Assembly: GCA_026400555.1 (NCBI GenBank)
Contig: JAPLOW010000013.1
Location: forward strand, 1 to 34,562
DNA: 34,562 nt
Source: Hyphomicrobiales bacterium
Lineage (GTDB): Bacteria > Pseudomonadota > Alphaproteobacteria > Rhizobiales > Beijerinckiaceae
Direction: 5' to 3'
How positions within the stretch are numbered: the stretch's first letter is position 1; each line of letters starts with the position of its first letter. Under the pieces are notes generated by a model. That model was given only the letters and a program-made list of their open reading frames with translations. It was not told where the DNA came from and did not search any database. Below are positions 24,120-32,152 of the stretch, piece after piece. The translations under genes and the position numbers were made by a program.

Positions 24120-24662
24120 TTGAAGGCAGCCGTGCGATCGACCCTAGCCCTGCTCGAACGGCTCAACACCGCCGTCTACTACCTGATCGGGGCCATTCTC
24201 GCCCTGATCTCCGTGGTCGTGCTGGGGCAGGTGCTGGTCCGCTTTGTCCTGACGCATCTTGGCCTCAATATCTCGGCGCCATGGACGGAAGAGCTGGCGC
24301 GCTTCTTATTGGTCTGGCTGATCTTTCTGGGCGCGGCGGTCGGCTGCAGGCGCATGCAGCTGATCTCGCTGGACTTCGTGCTGAAGGCACTTCCAGGCCT
24401 GATCGGGCAGGCGGCGCGCTACATCGCGCTGGGCCTGTGCCTCTACCTGTTCGTGCTGCTCGTGATCTACGGCCACCAGTTCGTCCGCATCATCGGCGCG
24501 AGCGAATTGAGCCCGGTGATGCAGATTTCCAAGTCCTGGGTTTACTGGGCCATGCCCGTGGGTGGTGCGCTCATGATCATCAACACGCTGGCCTTCATTG
24601 TCGAGGCAATTGTCGACGGCAAGGACATCCGCAGCGCCGGCGGCATCGCGGACACGGATTGA
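24120..24662 (+). CDS. TRAP transporter small membrane subunit (DctQ-like)
   Basis: 180 aa with four predicted membrane helices, as expected for DctQ: about residues 18-42 (VYYLIGAILALISVVVLGQV), 60-78 (FLLVWLIFLGAAVG), 97-118 and 139-160. WTEELARFLLVW and the CRRMQLISLD segment are typical of the family. The start is a TTG at 24120, preceded by GGGGAGA; a GTG at 24132 is the alternative. It forms the membrane complex with the large subunit (24667-25938) and imports a carboxylate or sulfonate using the sodium or proton gradient. It is divergent from the SDR gene, with the operator cluster in between. Confidence 0.88.
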   Translation: MKAAVRSTLALLERLNTAVYYLIGAILALISVVVLGQVLVRFVLTHLGLNISAPWTEELARFLLVWLIFLGAAVGCRRMQLISLDFVLKALPGLIGQAARYIALGLCLYLFVLLVIYGHQFVRIIGASELSPVMQISKSWVYWAMPVGGALMIINTLAFIVEAIVDGKDIRSAGGIADTD

Positions 24663-24666
24663 TCCC

Positions 24667-25938
24667 ATGACTTTTCTGATCGTCATCATGCTGGCCCTGT
24701 TCGCGCTGAGCGTGCCAATCGCCTTTGCGCTCGGGATCGCCGCGCTGCCCTTTTTTCTGGAGCGCCGCCTGCCCCTGATCGCCATCCCGCAGGTGATTTT
24801 CGATTCGATGGACTCCTTCGTGCTTCTGGCGGTGCCGCTCTATGTCCTGGCCGGCCGGCTGATGATGACGGGTGGGGTGGCGCGGCGTCTGGTCGAGTTC
24901 GCGGTATCGCTTGTCGGCTTCCTGCGCGGCGGGCTTGCTGCGGCGACTGTGCTCACCTCGATGCTGTTCGCCACGATCTCGGGCTCCTCCGCCGCCACCG
25001 CGGCCGCGATCGGCTCGACGCTGATCCCCGAAATGGAGCGCAAGAAGTACCCCCGGCCCTTTGCCGCGGCCGTCGTCGCCTCATCAGGCGAGCTCGGCGT
25101 CATCATCCCGCCATCGGTTCCGATGGTCATCTATGCCGTGATCACCGGCGTTTCGATCACCGATCTGTTCATCGCCGGCATCATGCCAGGCATCATGATC
25201 GGGCTTTCGCTGATCCTGACCATTGTCGTGGTGTCCTCGATCCGAAATTACGGCGAGCGGGAGCCGTTTCAGCTGAAGCCCTATGTCGCCAACATCGGCG
25301 TCGCGACAAAGCGCGCGGCCCTGTCGCTGGTGATGCCGTTCATCATCCTGGGCGGCATCTATGGCGGCGTGTTCACCCCGACAGAAGCGGCGGTCGTCGC
25401 CGTCGCTTACGCACTGTTTCTCGGCTGCGTCGTCTATCGCGAAATCCCGCTCAAGGCGCTGCCGCGGATCTTCGCGGAATCCGCCTTCACCTCATCAATC
25501 GTCATGATTATCGTCGGCTTCGCCTTTGTCTTCGCCTATGCGCTGGCCCTGATGCAGGCGCCGCAGCAGGTGGCGGCGGCCATTCGCGGTGTCTCGAGCG
25601 ATCCGATGGTGTTCCTGCTGCTGGTCAACCTGTTCCTGTTCGTCGTCGGCATGTTCATGGAGACCTTCGCGGCGATCATCATCCTGGCGCCGGTGCTGGC
25701 GCCCGTGGCGCAGCAACTGGGGATCGACCCAGTGCATTTCGGGCTGATCATGATCGTCAATCTCGCGATCGGCATGGTCACCCCGCCCGTGGGCGTCAAT
25801 CTTTTCGTCGCCTGTGGCATCGCCAACATCACCATGGAGCAGCTGATGCGGCCGCTTCTGGTGTTCCTTGCGGTGCTTATCATCAACATGTTCATCATCA
25901 CCTATGTGCCGTGGCTCAGCCTCGCGCTCATCCGGTGA
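24667..25938 (+). CDS. TRAP transporter large membrane subunit (DctM-like)
   Basis: 423 aa, the normal DctM size, with about twelve hydrophobic segments. The signature regions are ATISGSSAATAAAIGSTLIP, GELGVIIPPSVPMVIYAV, GVFTPTEAAVVAVAYALF and NLAIGMVTPPVGVNLFVACG. The ATG at 24667 lies 4 nt after the DctQ stop; the in-frame extension into dctQ is rejected. This subunit is the ion-coupled translocation channel that receives ligand from the periplasmic protein at 25960. Confidence 0.95.
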   Translation: MTFLIVIMLALFALSVPIAFALGIAALPFFLERRLPLIAIPQVIFDSMDSFVLLAVPLYVLAGRLMMTGGVARRLVEFAVSLVGFLRGGLAAATVLTSMLFATISGSSAATAAAIGSTLIPEMERKKYPRPFAAAVVASSGELGVIIPPSVPMVIYAVITGVSITDLFIAGIMPGIMIGLSLILTIVVVSSIRNYGEREPFQLKPYVANIGVATKRAALSLVMPFIILGGIYGGVFTPTEAAVVAVAYALFLGCVVYREIPLKALPRIFAESAFTSSIVMIIVGFAFVFAYALALMQAPQQVAAAIRGVSSDPMVFLLLVNLFLFVVGMFMETFAAIIILAPVLAPVAQQLGIDPVHFGLIMIVNLAIGMVTPPVGVNLFVACGIANITMEQLMRPLLVFLAVLIINMFIITYVPWLSLALIR

Positions 25939-25959
25939 CAACCAGAGGGAGGAACTGTC

Positions 25960-26958
25960 ATGACGTTTCTGCGATTGATTGGAGCGGCACTGCTGGGGCT
26001 GGCGAGCCTGGTCGGGGCGGCGAAGGCGCAAACCCCGATCGAAATGAACATCGGCCATGTGCTGAGCGAGCGCAGCTTCTACCATGTGGCAGGCCTCAAG
26101 TTCAAAGAGCTGATGGAGGCCCGCTCCAATGGCCGGGTCAAGGTCAACGTGCAGTGCTGCGGCGCGCTCGGCAACGAGGGTCGAATCATCCAGTCCGTCC
26201 GCACGGGGGTGATCGACGCCGGCTTCTACGGTCTTGGCTCGCTTGAATCGACGATTCCCGAGTATCGCGTCCTGTCGCTGCCGCATCTGTTCGACAACCG
26301 GACGCAGGCGGAGCGCATCCTGCGCGGCGCGGTCGGCGAGCGGCTGCTCAAGCTTGTCGAGCCGCATGGCATGGTCGGGCTCGCCTTCGGCGCGATCTTC
26401 GAGCGCCAGATCGCCACGCGCGACAAGGCCATCAACACCCCGGCCGACCTGCGGGGCCTGAAGATCCGCGTGCTGCAGACGCCGGGCTGGGTGCAGGCCT
26501 ACACTGCGGTCGGCGCGCAGCCGACGCCGATGGCCTATGGCGAGGTCTTCCTGGCCATGCAGAATGGCGTCGTCGATGCGCTCGAAGTGTCCCCCGATGC
26601 GATGGTCGCGGACCGTTTCATGGAAGTCGCCAAGCACTACGCCCTGACGCGCTTCCACCAGTCGACCACGATGTTCGTGTTCTCGCAGGCCAAGTTCAAC
26701 GCACTCCCGGCCGATATCCAGGCCCTGGTCCGCGCGGTCACGCCGGAAGCCGTGCAGGCCGGGCTCGACTTCCACAACACATTCGGTGACGAGTCGCTCG
26801 CTGCGGTTCGCGCCAAGGGCATCGCCGTGACCGAGCCGGCGATCGGCCCGTTCCGTGAAGCCTCGCGGCCGTCATGGGACATCATCCTGCGCGATGCCGG
26901 CGCCAACGGCCGGGCTCTTGCCGATGAAATCGAGGCCGCCCGGCGCGCCATGAACTGA
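25960..26958 (+). CDS. TRAP transporter solute-binding protein (DctP-like)
   Basis: 332 aa periplasmic receptor with a Sec signal peptide (hydrophobic residues 4-20, cleavage near AKA-Q, residue 23). The ligand-clamping arginine of the family fits DLRGLKIRVLQTP, and PMAYGEVFLAMQNGVVDALE is the conserved hinge block. GAGGGAGGAA precedes the ATG by about 7 nt. It is separated from the membrane subunit genes by 21 nt and is likely translated at a higher level. Family members usually bind organic acids through a carboxylate-arginine salt bridge. Given the two PuuE-like and the cyclic-amide enzymes that follow, a ureido- or amido-acid is conceivable (inference). Confidence 0.94.
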   Translation: MTFLRLIGAALLGLASLVGAAKAQTPIEMNIGHVLSERSFYHVAGLKFKELMEARSNGRVKVNVQCCGALGNEGRIIQSVRTGVIDAGFYGLGSLESTIPEYRVLSLPHLFDNRTQAERILRGAVGERLLKLVEPHGMVGLAFGAIFERQIATRDKAINTPADLRGLKIRVLQTPGWVQAYTAVGAQPTPMAYGEVFLAMQNGVVDALEVSPDAMVADRFMEVAKHYALTRFHQSTTMFVFSQAKFNALPADIQALVRAVTPEAVQAGLDFHNTFGDESLAAVRAKGIAVTEPAIGPFREASRPSWDIILRDAGANGRALADEIEAARRAMN

Positions 26959-26972
26959 GCCGGCAACCATCG

Positions 26973-27004
26973 GCATGCGTGGCCGCGTGGTTGGGCACGC
27001 ATGC
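26973..27004. terminator. Perfect 9-nt inverted repeat after the TRAP genes
   Basis: GCATGCGTG (26973-26981) and CACGCATGC (26996-27004) are perfectly complementary with a 14-nt loop, starting 15 nt after the binding-protein stop. There is no T-tract, so it is more likely an mRNA 3'-stabilising or partial-termination hairpin than a strong intrinsic terminator. Confidence 0.4.
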
Positions 27005-27056
27005 TGGTCTGCGATCGCTCGGGATATGCGAGCCCTTGCGGCGGCCCTTCGGCGGC

Positions 27057-27085
27057 TTGACGGCGCATCGGGCGCCTTCTTTAAG
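27057..27085 (+). promoter_or_regulatory. Candidate sigma70-type promoter upstream of the PuuE-like genes
   Basis: TTGACG (27057-27062) and TTTAAG (27080-27085) are separated by 17 nt and match the consensus at five and four of six positions. The downstream gene starts about 80 nt later. A small GGCGC/GCGCC stem followed by TTCTTT lies in the spacer (27062-27082) and could instead act as a weak terminator for the TRAP transcript. Confidence 0.35.
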
Positions 27086-27162
27086 GATTACGGACCCCTT
27101 TCGGCGCAGCGGCGGTTGTCTGCCCTGCGTCCGGCAAGACCCGGATTGCGCTCGTCCCGAAA

Positions 27163-28131
27163 GTGGAAGCCTTGCCAAAATTGAGTGTCCCGCTCCACAG
27201 CACCGATCGTGATTTCCGCGGCTATGGCTCAAGCCCGCCGTCCATCGGCTGGCCGCGCGACGCCCGGCTGGCGCTCTCGATCGTGGTCAATGTCGAGGAA
27301 GGGGCGGAGCTGTCGCTCGGCGCGGGCGATGCAACAAACGAGTTTATCTATGAGGCCGTCGAGAAGGTCGAGGGCGTGCGCGATCTTTGCATGGAGAGCC
27401 ACTACGAGTACGGCACGCGCCGTGGCTGGGGCCGCATCCGGGCCGCGCTGAAAGCCCATGGCGCGCAGGCCACCCTCAATGCCTGCGGCCGGGCGCTGGC
27501 CCTGTCGCCCTGGCTGGCAGCCGAGGCGGTGGCGGACGGCCACGAGGTGTCGTCACATGGCTGGCGCTGGGAGCGGCAGGTCCACATGAGCGAGATCGAG
27601 GAAAGGCAGGTGATCGCCCGCGCCGTCGATGCCATCGCCGCGACCTCCGGCACGCCCCCCGTGGGGTGGCACACCCGCTCGGCCACCTCGCCCAACACGC
27701 GGCGGCTGCTGATCGAGCATGGCGGATTTATGTACGATTCCAACGCCTATAATGATGACCTGCCCTACATGGTCAGCCAGAGCGGGCGCGATCTTGTCAT
27801 CCTGCCCTATGCCTTCGACACCAACGACATGCGGTTCCAGCCCGGCGGCGGCTTCGTGCAGGGCGATGACTTCGCCCGCTACTGCATCGCCTGTTTCGAC
27901 CGCCTCTATGCCGAAGGCGCCCATGAGCCGCGCATGATGTCCGTTGGACTGCATCTGCGCATCATCGGCCGGCCTGCACGCATCGGAGGGCTGGAATCCT
28001 TTCTCAGCCACGCGGCCAGCAAGCCAGGGGTCTGGTTCGCACGGCGCGATCACATAGCTCATGCCTGGCGAGATGGCCTGGGGCTGGAGCGCTGGCAGCC
28101 GAGGCCGCCGCTTTCTCAGTTCGTCGCCTGA
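27163..28131 (+). CDS. PuuE-like allantoinase/polysaccharide-deacetylase superfamily protein (first of tandem pair)
   Basis: 322 aa from a GTG at 27163; TTG codons at 27172 and 27181 are alternatives, and the ribosome-binding site is weak. The N-terminal RDFRGYGSSPPSIGWPRDAR, the NVEEGAELS block, ESHYEYGTRRGWGRI and SSHGWRWERQ match the PuuE type. That family is described as a metal-independent allantoinase analogue recruited from polysaccharide deacetylases. The NodB aspartates are replaced by Glu-Glu-Gly, and the second histidine of HxxxH is absent. It should hydrolyse a cyclic amide or related amide in the cytoplasm. It overlaps the second copy by 1 nt (TGATG). True allantoin use is not shown; no other allantoin-pathway gene is seen. 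Confidence 0.86.
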   Translation: MEALPKLSVPLHSTDRDFRGYGSSPPSIGWPRDARLALSIVVNVEEGAELSLGAGDATNEFIYEAVEKVEGVRDLCMESHYEYGTRRGWGRIRAALKAHGAQATLNACGRALALSPWLAAEAVADGHEVSSHGWRWERQVHMSEIEERQVIARAVDAIAATSGTPPVGWHTRSATSPNTRRLLIEHGGFMYDSNAYNDDLPYMVSQSGRDLVILPYAFDTNDMRFQPGGGFVQGDDFARYCIACFDRLYAEGAHEPRMMSVGLHLRIIGRPARIGGLESFLSHAASKPGVWFARRDHIAHAWRDGLGLERWQPRPPLSQFVA

Positions 28132-29036
28132 TGAGCGCTCCGGTGCGCGATATGGTCGGCTATGGCGGGCGGTGGCCAGAGATCACCTGGCCCGGCGGCC
28201 GAAAGCTTGCCGTATCGGTCGTCGTCAACTTCGAGGAAGGCGCCGAGCTGCAGGTCGGCGATGGCGATCCTGTCTCCGAACGCATGGGCGAGGTGATCAG
28301 CGTGGTCGAGCCCGGCGTGCGCGACATCGGGCAAGAGCAGATTTTCGGCTACGGCATGCGGGCCGGGCTGTGGCGCATGCTGGATGCGCTCGATGGCGCA
28401 AGGCTTCCCGCCACGTTCTTCTTCTGTGGACGGGCGGTTGAGCGTGTTCCGTCACTGGCGGCGGAGGTCGCCCGGCGCGGGCATGAGCCTGCCGTGCATG
28501 GCTGGCGCTGGACGCCGCACAGCGCCTATGCTGATGCTGCCGACGAGGCCCGCGACATCGCGCGCTGCGTCAATGTCATCGCGACCGCGACCGGCACGGC
28601 CCCGCGTGGCTTCTTCTGCCGGGGCAGCGAGAGCCCAAGGACCCGCGCCTTGCTGGTGGAGCAGGGCTTTCTCTACAGCTCGAACGCCTTCGATGACGAT
28701 CTGCCTTACTGGGACCGGTCGGTGTCGCCGCCGCTGCTGATCGTACCCTATGCGCTCGACAGCAACGACATGAAGTTCTTCCACCCCAACGGCTTTGTGC
28801 GGGCATCCGAGATGGTCGACTATGTCAGCGACGCGTTGTCTGTGCTGATTGCGGAGGCGAAAGCGGGCAAGCCGCGCCTGCTCAACATCGGCTTCCACCT
28901 GCGCATCGTCGGCCGTCCGGCGCGGTTCAAGGCCTTTGCCGACATCCTGTCGCTGCTCAGTCGGCACGAGGCTGATGTCTGGGTGGCGACGAGGTCCGAC
29001 ATCGCGCGCAGCTTTGCCGCGCAAGGTCCGGCCTGA
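28131..29036 (+). CDS. PuuE-like polysaccharide-deacetylase superfamily protein (second of tandem pair)
   Basis: 301 aa, ATG overlapping the previous stop by 1 nt. It follows the same plan as the upstream gene: VVVNFEEGAELQVGDGDPVS, IFGYGMRAGLWRML, AVHGWRWTPH, CRGSESPRTRALL, LPYWDRS, YALDSNDMKF and IGFHLRIVGRPARF. The copies are clearly divergent, so they may form a heteromer or act on consecutive or different substrates. The metal-binding aspartates are again absent. The gene is convergent with the amidohydrolase gene, with only 5 nt between stops. Confidence 0.88.
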   Translation: MSAPVRDMVGYGGRWPEITWPGGRKLAVSVVVNFEEGAELQVGDGDPVSERMGEVISVVEPGVRDIGQEQIFGYGMRAGLWRMLDALDGARLPATFFFCGRAVERVPSLAAEVARRGHEPAVHGWRWTPHSAYADAADEARDIARCVNVIATATGTAPRGFFCRGSESPRTRALLVEQGFLYSSNAFDDDLPYWDRSVSPPLLIVPYALDSNDMKFFHPNGFVRASEMVDYVSDALSVLIAEAKAGKPRLLNIGFHLRIVGRPARFKAFADILSLLSRHEADVWVATRSDIARSFAAQGPA

Positions 29037-29041
29037 GGCCG

Positions 29042-30580
29042 TCAAGCGCGGCTGTTGTAGCGCGTATGCGGCTCGCCCCGCTCGGCATCAAGCCAGCCGT
29101 CGTAGAAGGCCCGCACATGTGGAAACACAGCGCGTGACAGCTGTTTGCGCTGCTGTTCCGCCTCGCTGGGTGGCTGCCGGAGCAGCTCCGCGATCTCCTC
29201 GAGCACCGCGTCGCGGTCGAGCCGGGTGAAACGGCCCCCGGCGTAGACCACCTCGCCGCCGATCATCACGCTCTGGACGGCATTGGTCCGTGCGCGCTGG
29301 ACCAGCACGTCGATCACAGGGAGGGCGCTGTCCTGGTAAGGATGCGTCATCGCCTTCCAGTCCATGATCACCAGATCGGCAGACGAGCCGGGCGACAGCC
29401 GCCCGATACTGCTGCCGAACGGCGTCGTCGCCGCGCCATGCTCGGTGGCCATGCGCAGCACCTGCGCCGGGGTCGGGAAAGGCGCGTTGATGCCCGGCTC
29501 GCGGTGGGTCCGCAGCACCATGCGCATCTCCTGCAGCATGTCCCTGTCATCGTTGATGCCCGCTTCATCGATGCCGATGGCAACGGGGATCTTGCGGGCG
29601 AGGAAGCGGTTGACCGGGGCGATGCCGCTCTTGAGGCGGAAATTCGACGAGCAGTTGTGGCAGACATGCGTTCCGGTCTCGCCGCACAGGTCGATGTCGG
29701 CCTCGCTCATCCAGACGCCATGGCCGATGGTGAGCCGCGGACCCGCCAGCCCCATCCGGGCCACATGGGCGAGTGCCGAGTCGCCGGCGCGTCGCTGCGC
29801 GTAGACCTTCTGATAGGGCGTCTCGACAAGATGCATGTGCATCGGCACGGCATGCTTCTCGGAGAGTTGGCCGGCCACATCCAGCGCCTTGTCGGAGAGC
29901 CAGTGCAGGTTGGCGGGCGCGACCTGGACCTTGATGCGCGGATCATCCTTCGCCGAGGCCATCAGCGCCTCGAAGATGGCGATCTGGTCGCCAAGCGGGA
30001 TGGTGAAGCGCTTGAAGTAGGCCTCCATCTCGGGCCGCAGGCTGGCTGGCAGCGAGGCTGTGAACACCGCGTCATCTTCGTAGACCAGCCGGTTCTGATC
30101 GCGCAGCGCCATCGAATAGGACGCGCGCATGCCGATCTCGCGATAGGCGTCCATCACCGTCCGGCCGGCGTTGACCACCGCCTCTGGCGAACCCGGCGCG
30201 CGCGAATGCAGATGCTGCACGGTGGTGACGCCGCTCCCGATCATCTCGAAGGCCGAAAACAGCGTGTCGAGCCTGAGATCCACGTCGCGCAGCGCCAGCC
30301 GCGAGGCGAACCACAGTTCCAGCGGATGATCCGGCGAGCCAAGCTGCAGCGGGGTCAACCCGACATGGTGATGGGCGTTGATCAACCCCGGAATGATCAC
30401 ACGGCCCGGCCCGCCAAGCAGTTCCGCCCCGGGGTAGGCGGCTTTCAGGTCAGTCACAGACCCGATATGGGCGACCACGCCATCCATCACCGCGATCGCG
30501 GCGTCACGGTGTATGACCGGCTCGCCGGCGCCGGTGAAGCCCTCGAGAAGCCAGTCGGCAGCGATGAGTTTGGCTGTCAC
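29042..30580 (-). CDS. Amidohydrolase family protein, ATZ/TRZ or 8-oxoguanine-deaminase-like
   Basis: 512 aa TIM-barrel metal hydrolase. Metal-ligand motifs are present: GLINAHHHVGL (His70/His72), MHMHLVETPYQ, LTIGHGVWM and the catalytic aspartate in AIGIDEAGINDDRD. The order and spacing match the guanine deaminase/8-oxoguanine deaminase/s-triazine hydrolase branch. The C-terminal about 60 residues (PPSEAEQQRKQL onward) are an added helical tail. The start is GTG at 30580 with GGGAGGA 9-10 nt upstream, 4 nt after the racemase-like gene. It probably deaminates or dechlorinates/deaminates an N-heterocycle and fits the importer-racemase-hydrolase order of this operon. The exact substrate is unknown. 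Confidence 0.9.
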   Translation of the reverse strand: MTAKLIAADWLLEGFTGAGEPVIHRDAAIAVMDGVVAHIGSVTDLKAAYPGAELLGGPGRVIIPGLINAHHHVGLTPLQLGSPDHPLELWFASRLALRDVDLRLDTLFSAFEMIGSGVTTVQHLHSRAPGSPEAVVNAGRTVMDAYREIGMRASYSMALRDQNRLVYEDDAVFTASLPASLRPEMEAYFKRFTIPLGDQIAIFEALMASAKDDPRIKVQVAPANLHWLSDKALDVAGQLSEKHAVPMHMHLVETPYQKVYAQRRAGDSALAHVARMGLAGPRLTIGHGVWMSEADIDLCGETGTHVCHNCSSNFRLKSGIAPVNRFLARKIPVAIGIDEAGINDDRDMLQEMRMVLRTHREPGINAPFPTPAQVLRMATEHGAATTPFGSSIGRLSPGSSADLVIMDWKAMTHPYQDSALPVIDVLVQRARTNAVQSVMIGGEVVYAGGRFTRLDRDAVLEEIAELLRQPPSEAEQQRKQLSRAVFPHVRAFYDGWLDAERGEPHTRYNSRA

Positions 30581-30584
30581 GGCC

Positions 30585-31331
30585 TCAATCCTCCCGGGCC
30601 AGCCGGGAAGCGAGCGCGGCGGCGACGCCGATGCTTGGCTTCGCCTTAGGGCGGGCGAATGTTCCGGCGCTGGCCTTGCGCGGGTTCAGCGCGACAAGCC
30701 CTTCAGCCTGCGTCACGGCCGCCTGGATGCCATCCACCAGCGGCACGCAAACCCGCTCGCGGATGGTCGCGGCAAGGCCGGACAGCGGCGCACCGGCAAG
30801 GATCACCACATCCGCGCCATGCTCCTCGACGACACGGTTGGCAAGCGTGATCAGCGCTGCCTCCTTCTCGTGCTGGACATCGGCGAGCGTATTGAAGGCG
30901 CCTTGCAGCGCAAAGATGCCGGCGCAGCGGCCCCGCAGCCCGTTCCAGTCGAGGCATTCATTGTACCAGGGCACCAGCCCGCCGGCGAAGGTGACGATGG
31001 CGAAGGAGCGGCCCAGCATGCAGGCGCTCAGCATCGCAGCCTCAGCCATCCCGACCACGGGAATGTCGAACAGCTCGCGCGCGCCGCCAAGGCCTGGATC
31101 ACCAAAGGCTGCGATGATGGCGGCGTCAACCTGCGCATGCGCCTCGACAAGCATTTCGAGTGCGATGGCTCCGCCGATGGCCGCATCGGCACGGCTGGAG
31201 ATGTAGGGCACGCCACGTGTCGCCGTCATGGCGATCAGCTCGGTGCCGGGCCGCGCAACAGCCTGCGCAGCCAGCATCAGCTTGTCGGTCACGGCGGCCG
31301 TGGTGTTGGGGTTGAGGACGAGGATGCGCAT
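30585..31331 (-). CDS. Asp/Glu/hydantoin racemase superfamily protein lacking the canonical cysteine pair
   Basis: 248 aa, the normal hydantoin/allantoin racemase size, with the LVLNPNTTAAVTDKL start of that branch. The two catalytic cysteines of the superfamily (positions near 76 and 181 in hydantoin racemase) are not here: the first site reads IAAFGDPGL (Ala75) and the second ILAGAPLSGL (Gly180). A subset of annotated relatives appears to share such sequences (from memory). Classical two-base racemisation is therefore doubtful; a decarboxylase, lyase or isomerase role is possible. The gene lies between the permease and the amidohydrolase in one minus-strand operon, suggesting action on the imported compound. 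Confidence 0.85.
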   Translation of the reverse strand: MRILVLNPNTTAAVTDKLMLAAQAVARPGTELIAMTATRGVPYISSRADAAIGGAIALEMLVEAHAQVDAAIIAAFGDPGLGGARELFDIPVVGMAEAAMLSACMLGRSFAIVTFAGGLVPWYNECLDWNGLRGRCAGIFALQGAFNTLADVQHEKEAALITLANRVVEEHGADVVILAGAPLSGLAATIRERVCVPLVDGIQAAVTQAEGLVALNPRKASAGTFARPKAKPSIGVAAALASRLARED

Positions 31332-31351
31332 GGTGGTTCCGCTTGACGGCC

Positions 31352-32152
31352 TCAGAAATCGGCAAGGCGGCGCAAGCCAACCAGCCTATCCCCGATGATC
31401 AGCACCATAATGGCGAGCACGATCAGGCCTGTCGAGATCGCGGCGATGGTCGGGTCGGGCCTCTCCTCGACCAGTTGCAGCATCTGCAGTGGCAATGTCT
31501 TGGTCCAGGCATCGGTGAAGAAGATGGAGACCGGATAGTTGTCCATCGACGCGAGGAAGGCAAACATGCCGGAGGTGAGGAAGGCGGGCGCCAGTGCCGG
31601 CACCATCACCTTGCGCAGTGCCTGCCCGTAGGAGCACCCAAGCGTGCGGGCCGCATCGATCAGCGTGAAGTCGAACAGGCTGAGCGAGGCCAGCACCGTG
31701 CGCACCACATAGGGCATGGTGATGACCACGTGCGCGACCAGCAGGCTCGGCCAGGCCTCGCGGAGGCCGACCAGTTTGAAGCCCTGCAGCATGGCGATGC
31801 CCACCACCAGGCCAGGCACCATCAACGGTGAGACGAGAAAGGTCGCAATCGCGTCGCGCCCGGCAAAGCGCCCGCGCACCAATGCGATCGCGCAGAGCGT
31901 TCCGAGCACAAGCGAGATCGCTGTCGCCAGGCCGGCGATCTGCACGGATGTGAGCAGGGAAGCCCACAGGCCGCGTATGGTCCAGACCCGCTCGTACCAG
32001 CGCAGCGACCAGCCCGGCGGCGGCAACGTGAACACCGCCGAAGAGCCGAAGGACACAGCCACGGTCACGACCAGAGGAGTCAGCAGAAAGATGATGGCGA
32101 TGACCGCCATGGCCCAGACCAGCGCCGATGTGATGCGCTCGATCCCCGTCAT
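31352..32152 (-). CDS. ABC importer permease, spermidine/putrescine type (PotC-like)
   Basis: 266 aa with about six membrane helices. The first is near residues 10-32 (VWAMAVIAIIFLLTPLVVTV), and GWSLRWYERVWTIRG is the usual PotC-type segment after helix 1. The EAA-like ATPase-docking loop is DAARTLGCSYGQALRKVMVP. The ATG at 32152 overlaps the stop of the other permease (ATGA). A longer frame running back into that gene is rejected. It works with the 32149-32982 and 32979-34073 products to import a cationic or zwitterionic small molecule. Confidence 0.93.
   Translation of the reverse strand: MTGIERITSALVWAMAVIAIIFLLTPLVVTVAVSFGSSAVFTLPPPGWSLRWYERVWTIRGLWASLLTSVQIAGLATAISLVLGTLCAIALVRGRFAGRDAIATFLVSPLMVPGLVVGIAMLQGFKLVGLREAWPSLLVAHVVITMPYVVRTVLASLSLFDFTLIDAARTLGCSYGQALRKVMVPALAPAFLTSGMFAFLASMDNYPVSIFFTDAWTKTLPLQMLQLVEERPDPTIAAISTGLIVLAIMVLIIGDRLVGLRRLADF

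Noticed and set aside
25495-26775. 426-codon minus-strand frame, with a His/Asp-rich product
   Set aside because: It is antisense to the TRAP large subunit and binding protein; the composition is that of a reverse-frame shadow.
27062-27082. GGCGC/GCGCC stem followed by TTCTTT as a strong terminator
   Set aside because: The stem is only 5 bp and sits inside the spacer of a reasonable promoter candidate, so it is not listed as a separate terminator.
29342-30649. 435-codon plus-strand frame
   Set aside because: It is antisense to the amidohydrolase, whose metal-binding motifs are complete on the minus strand.
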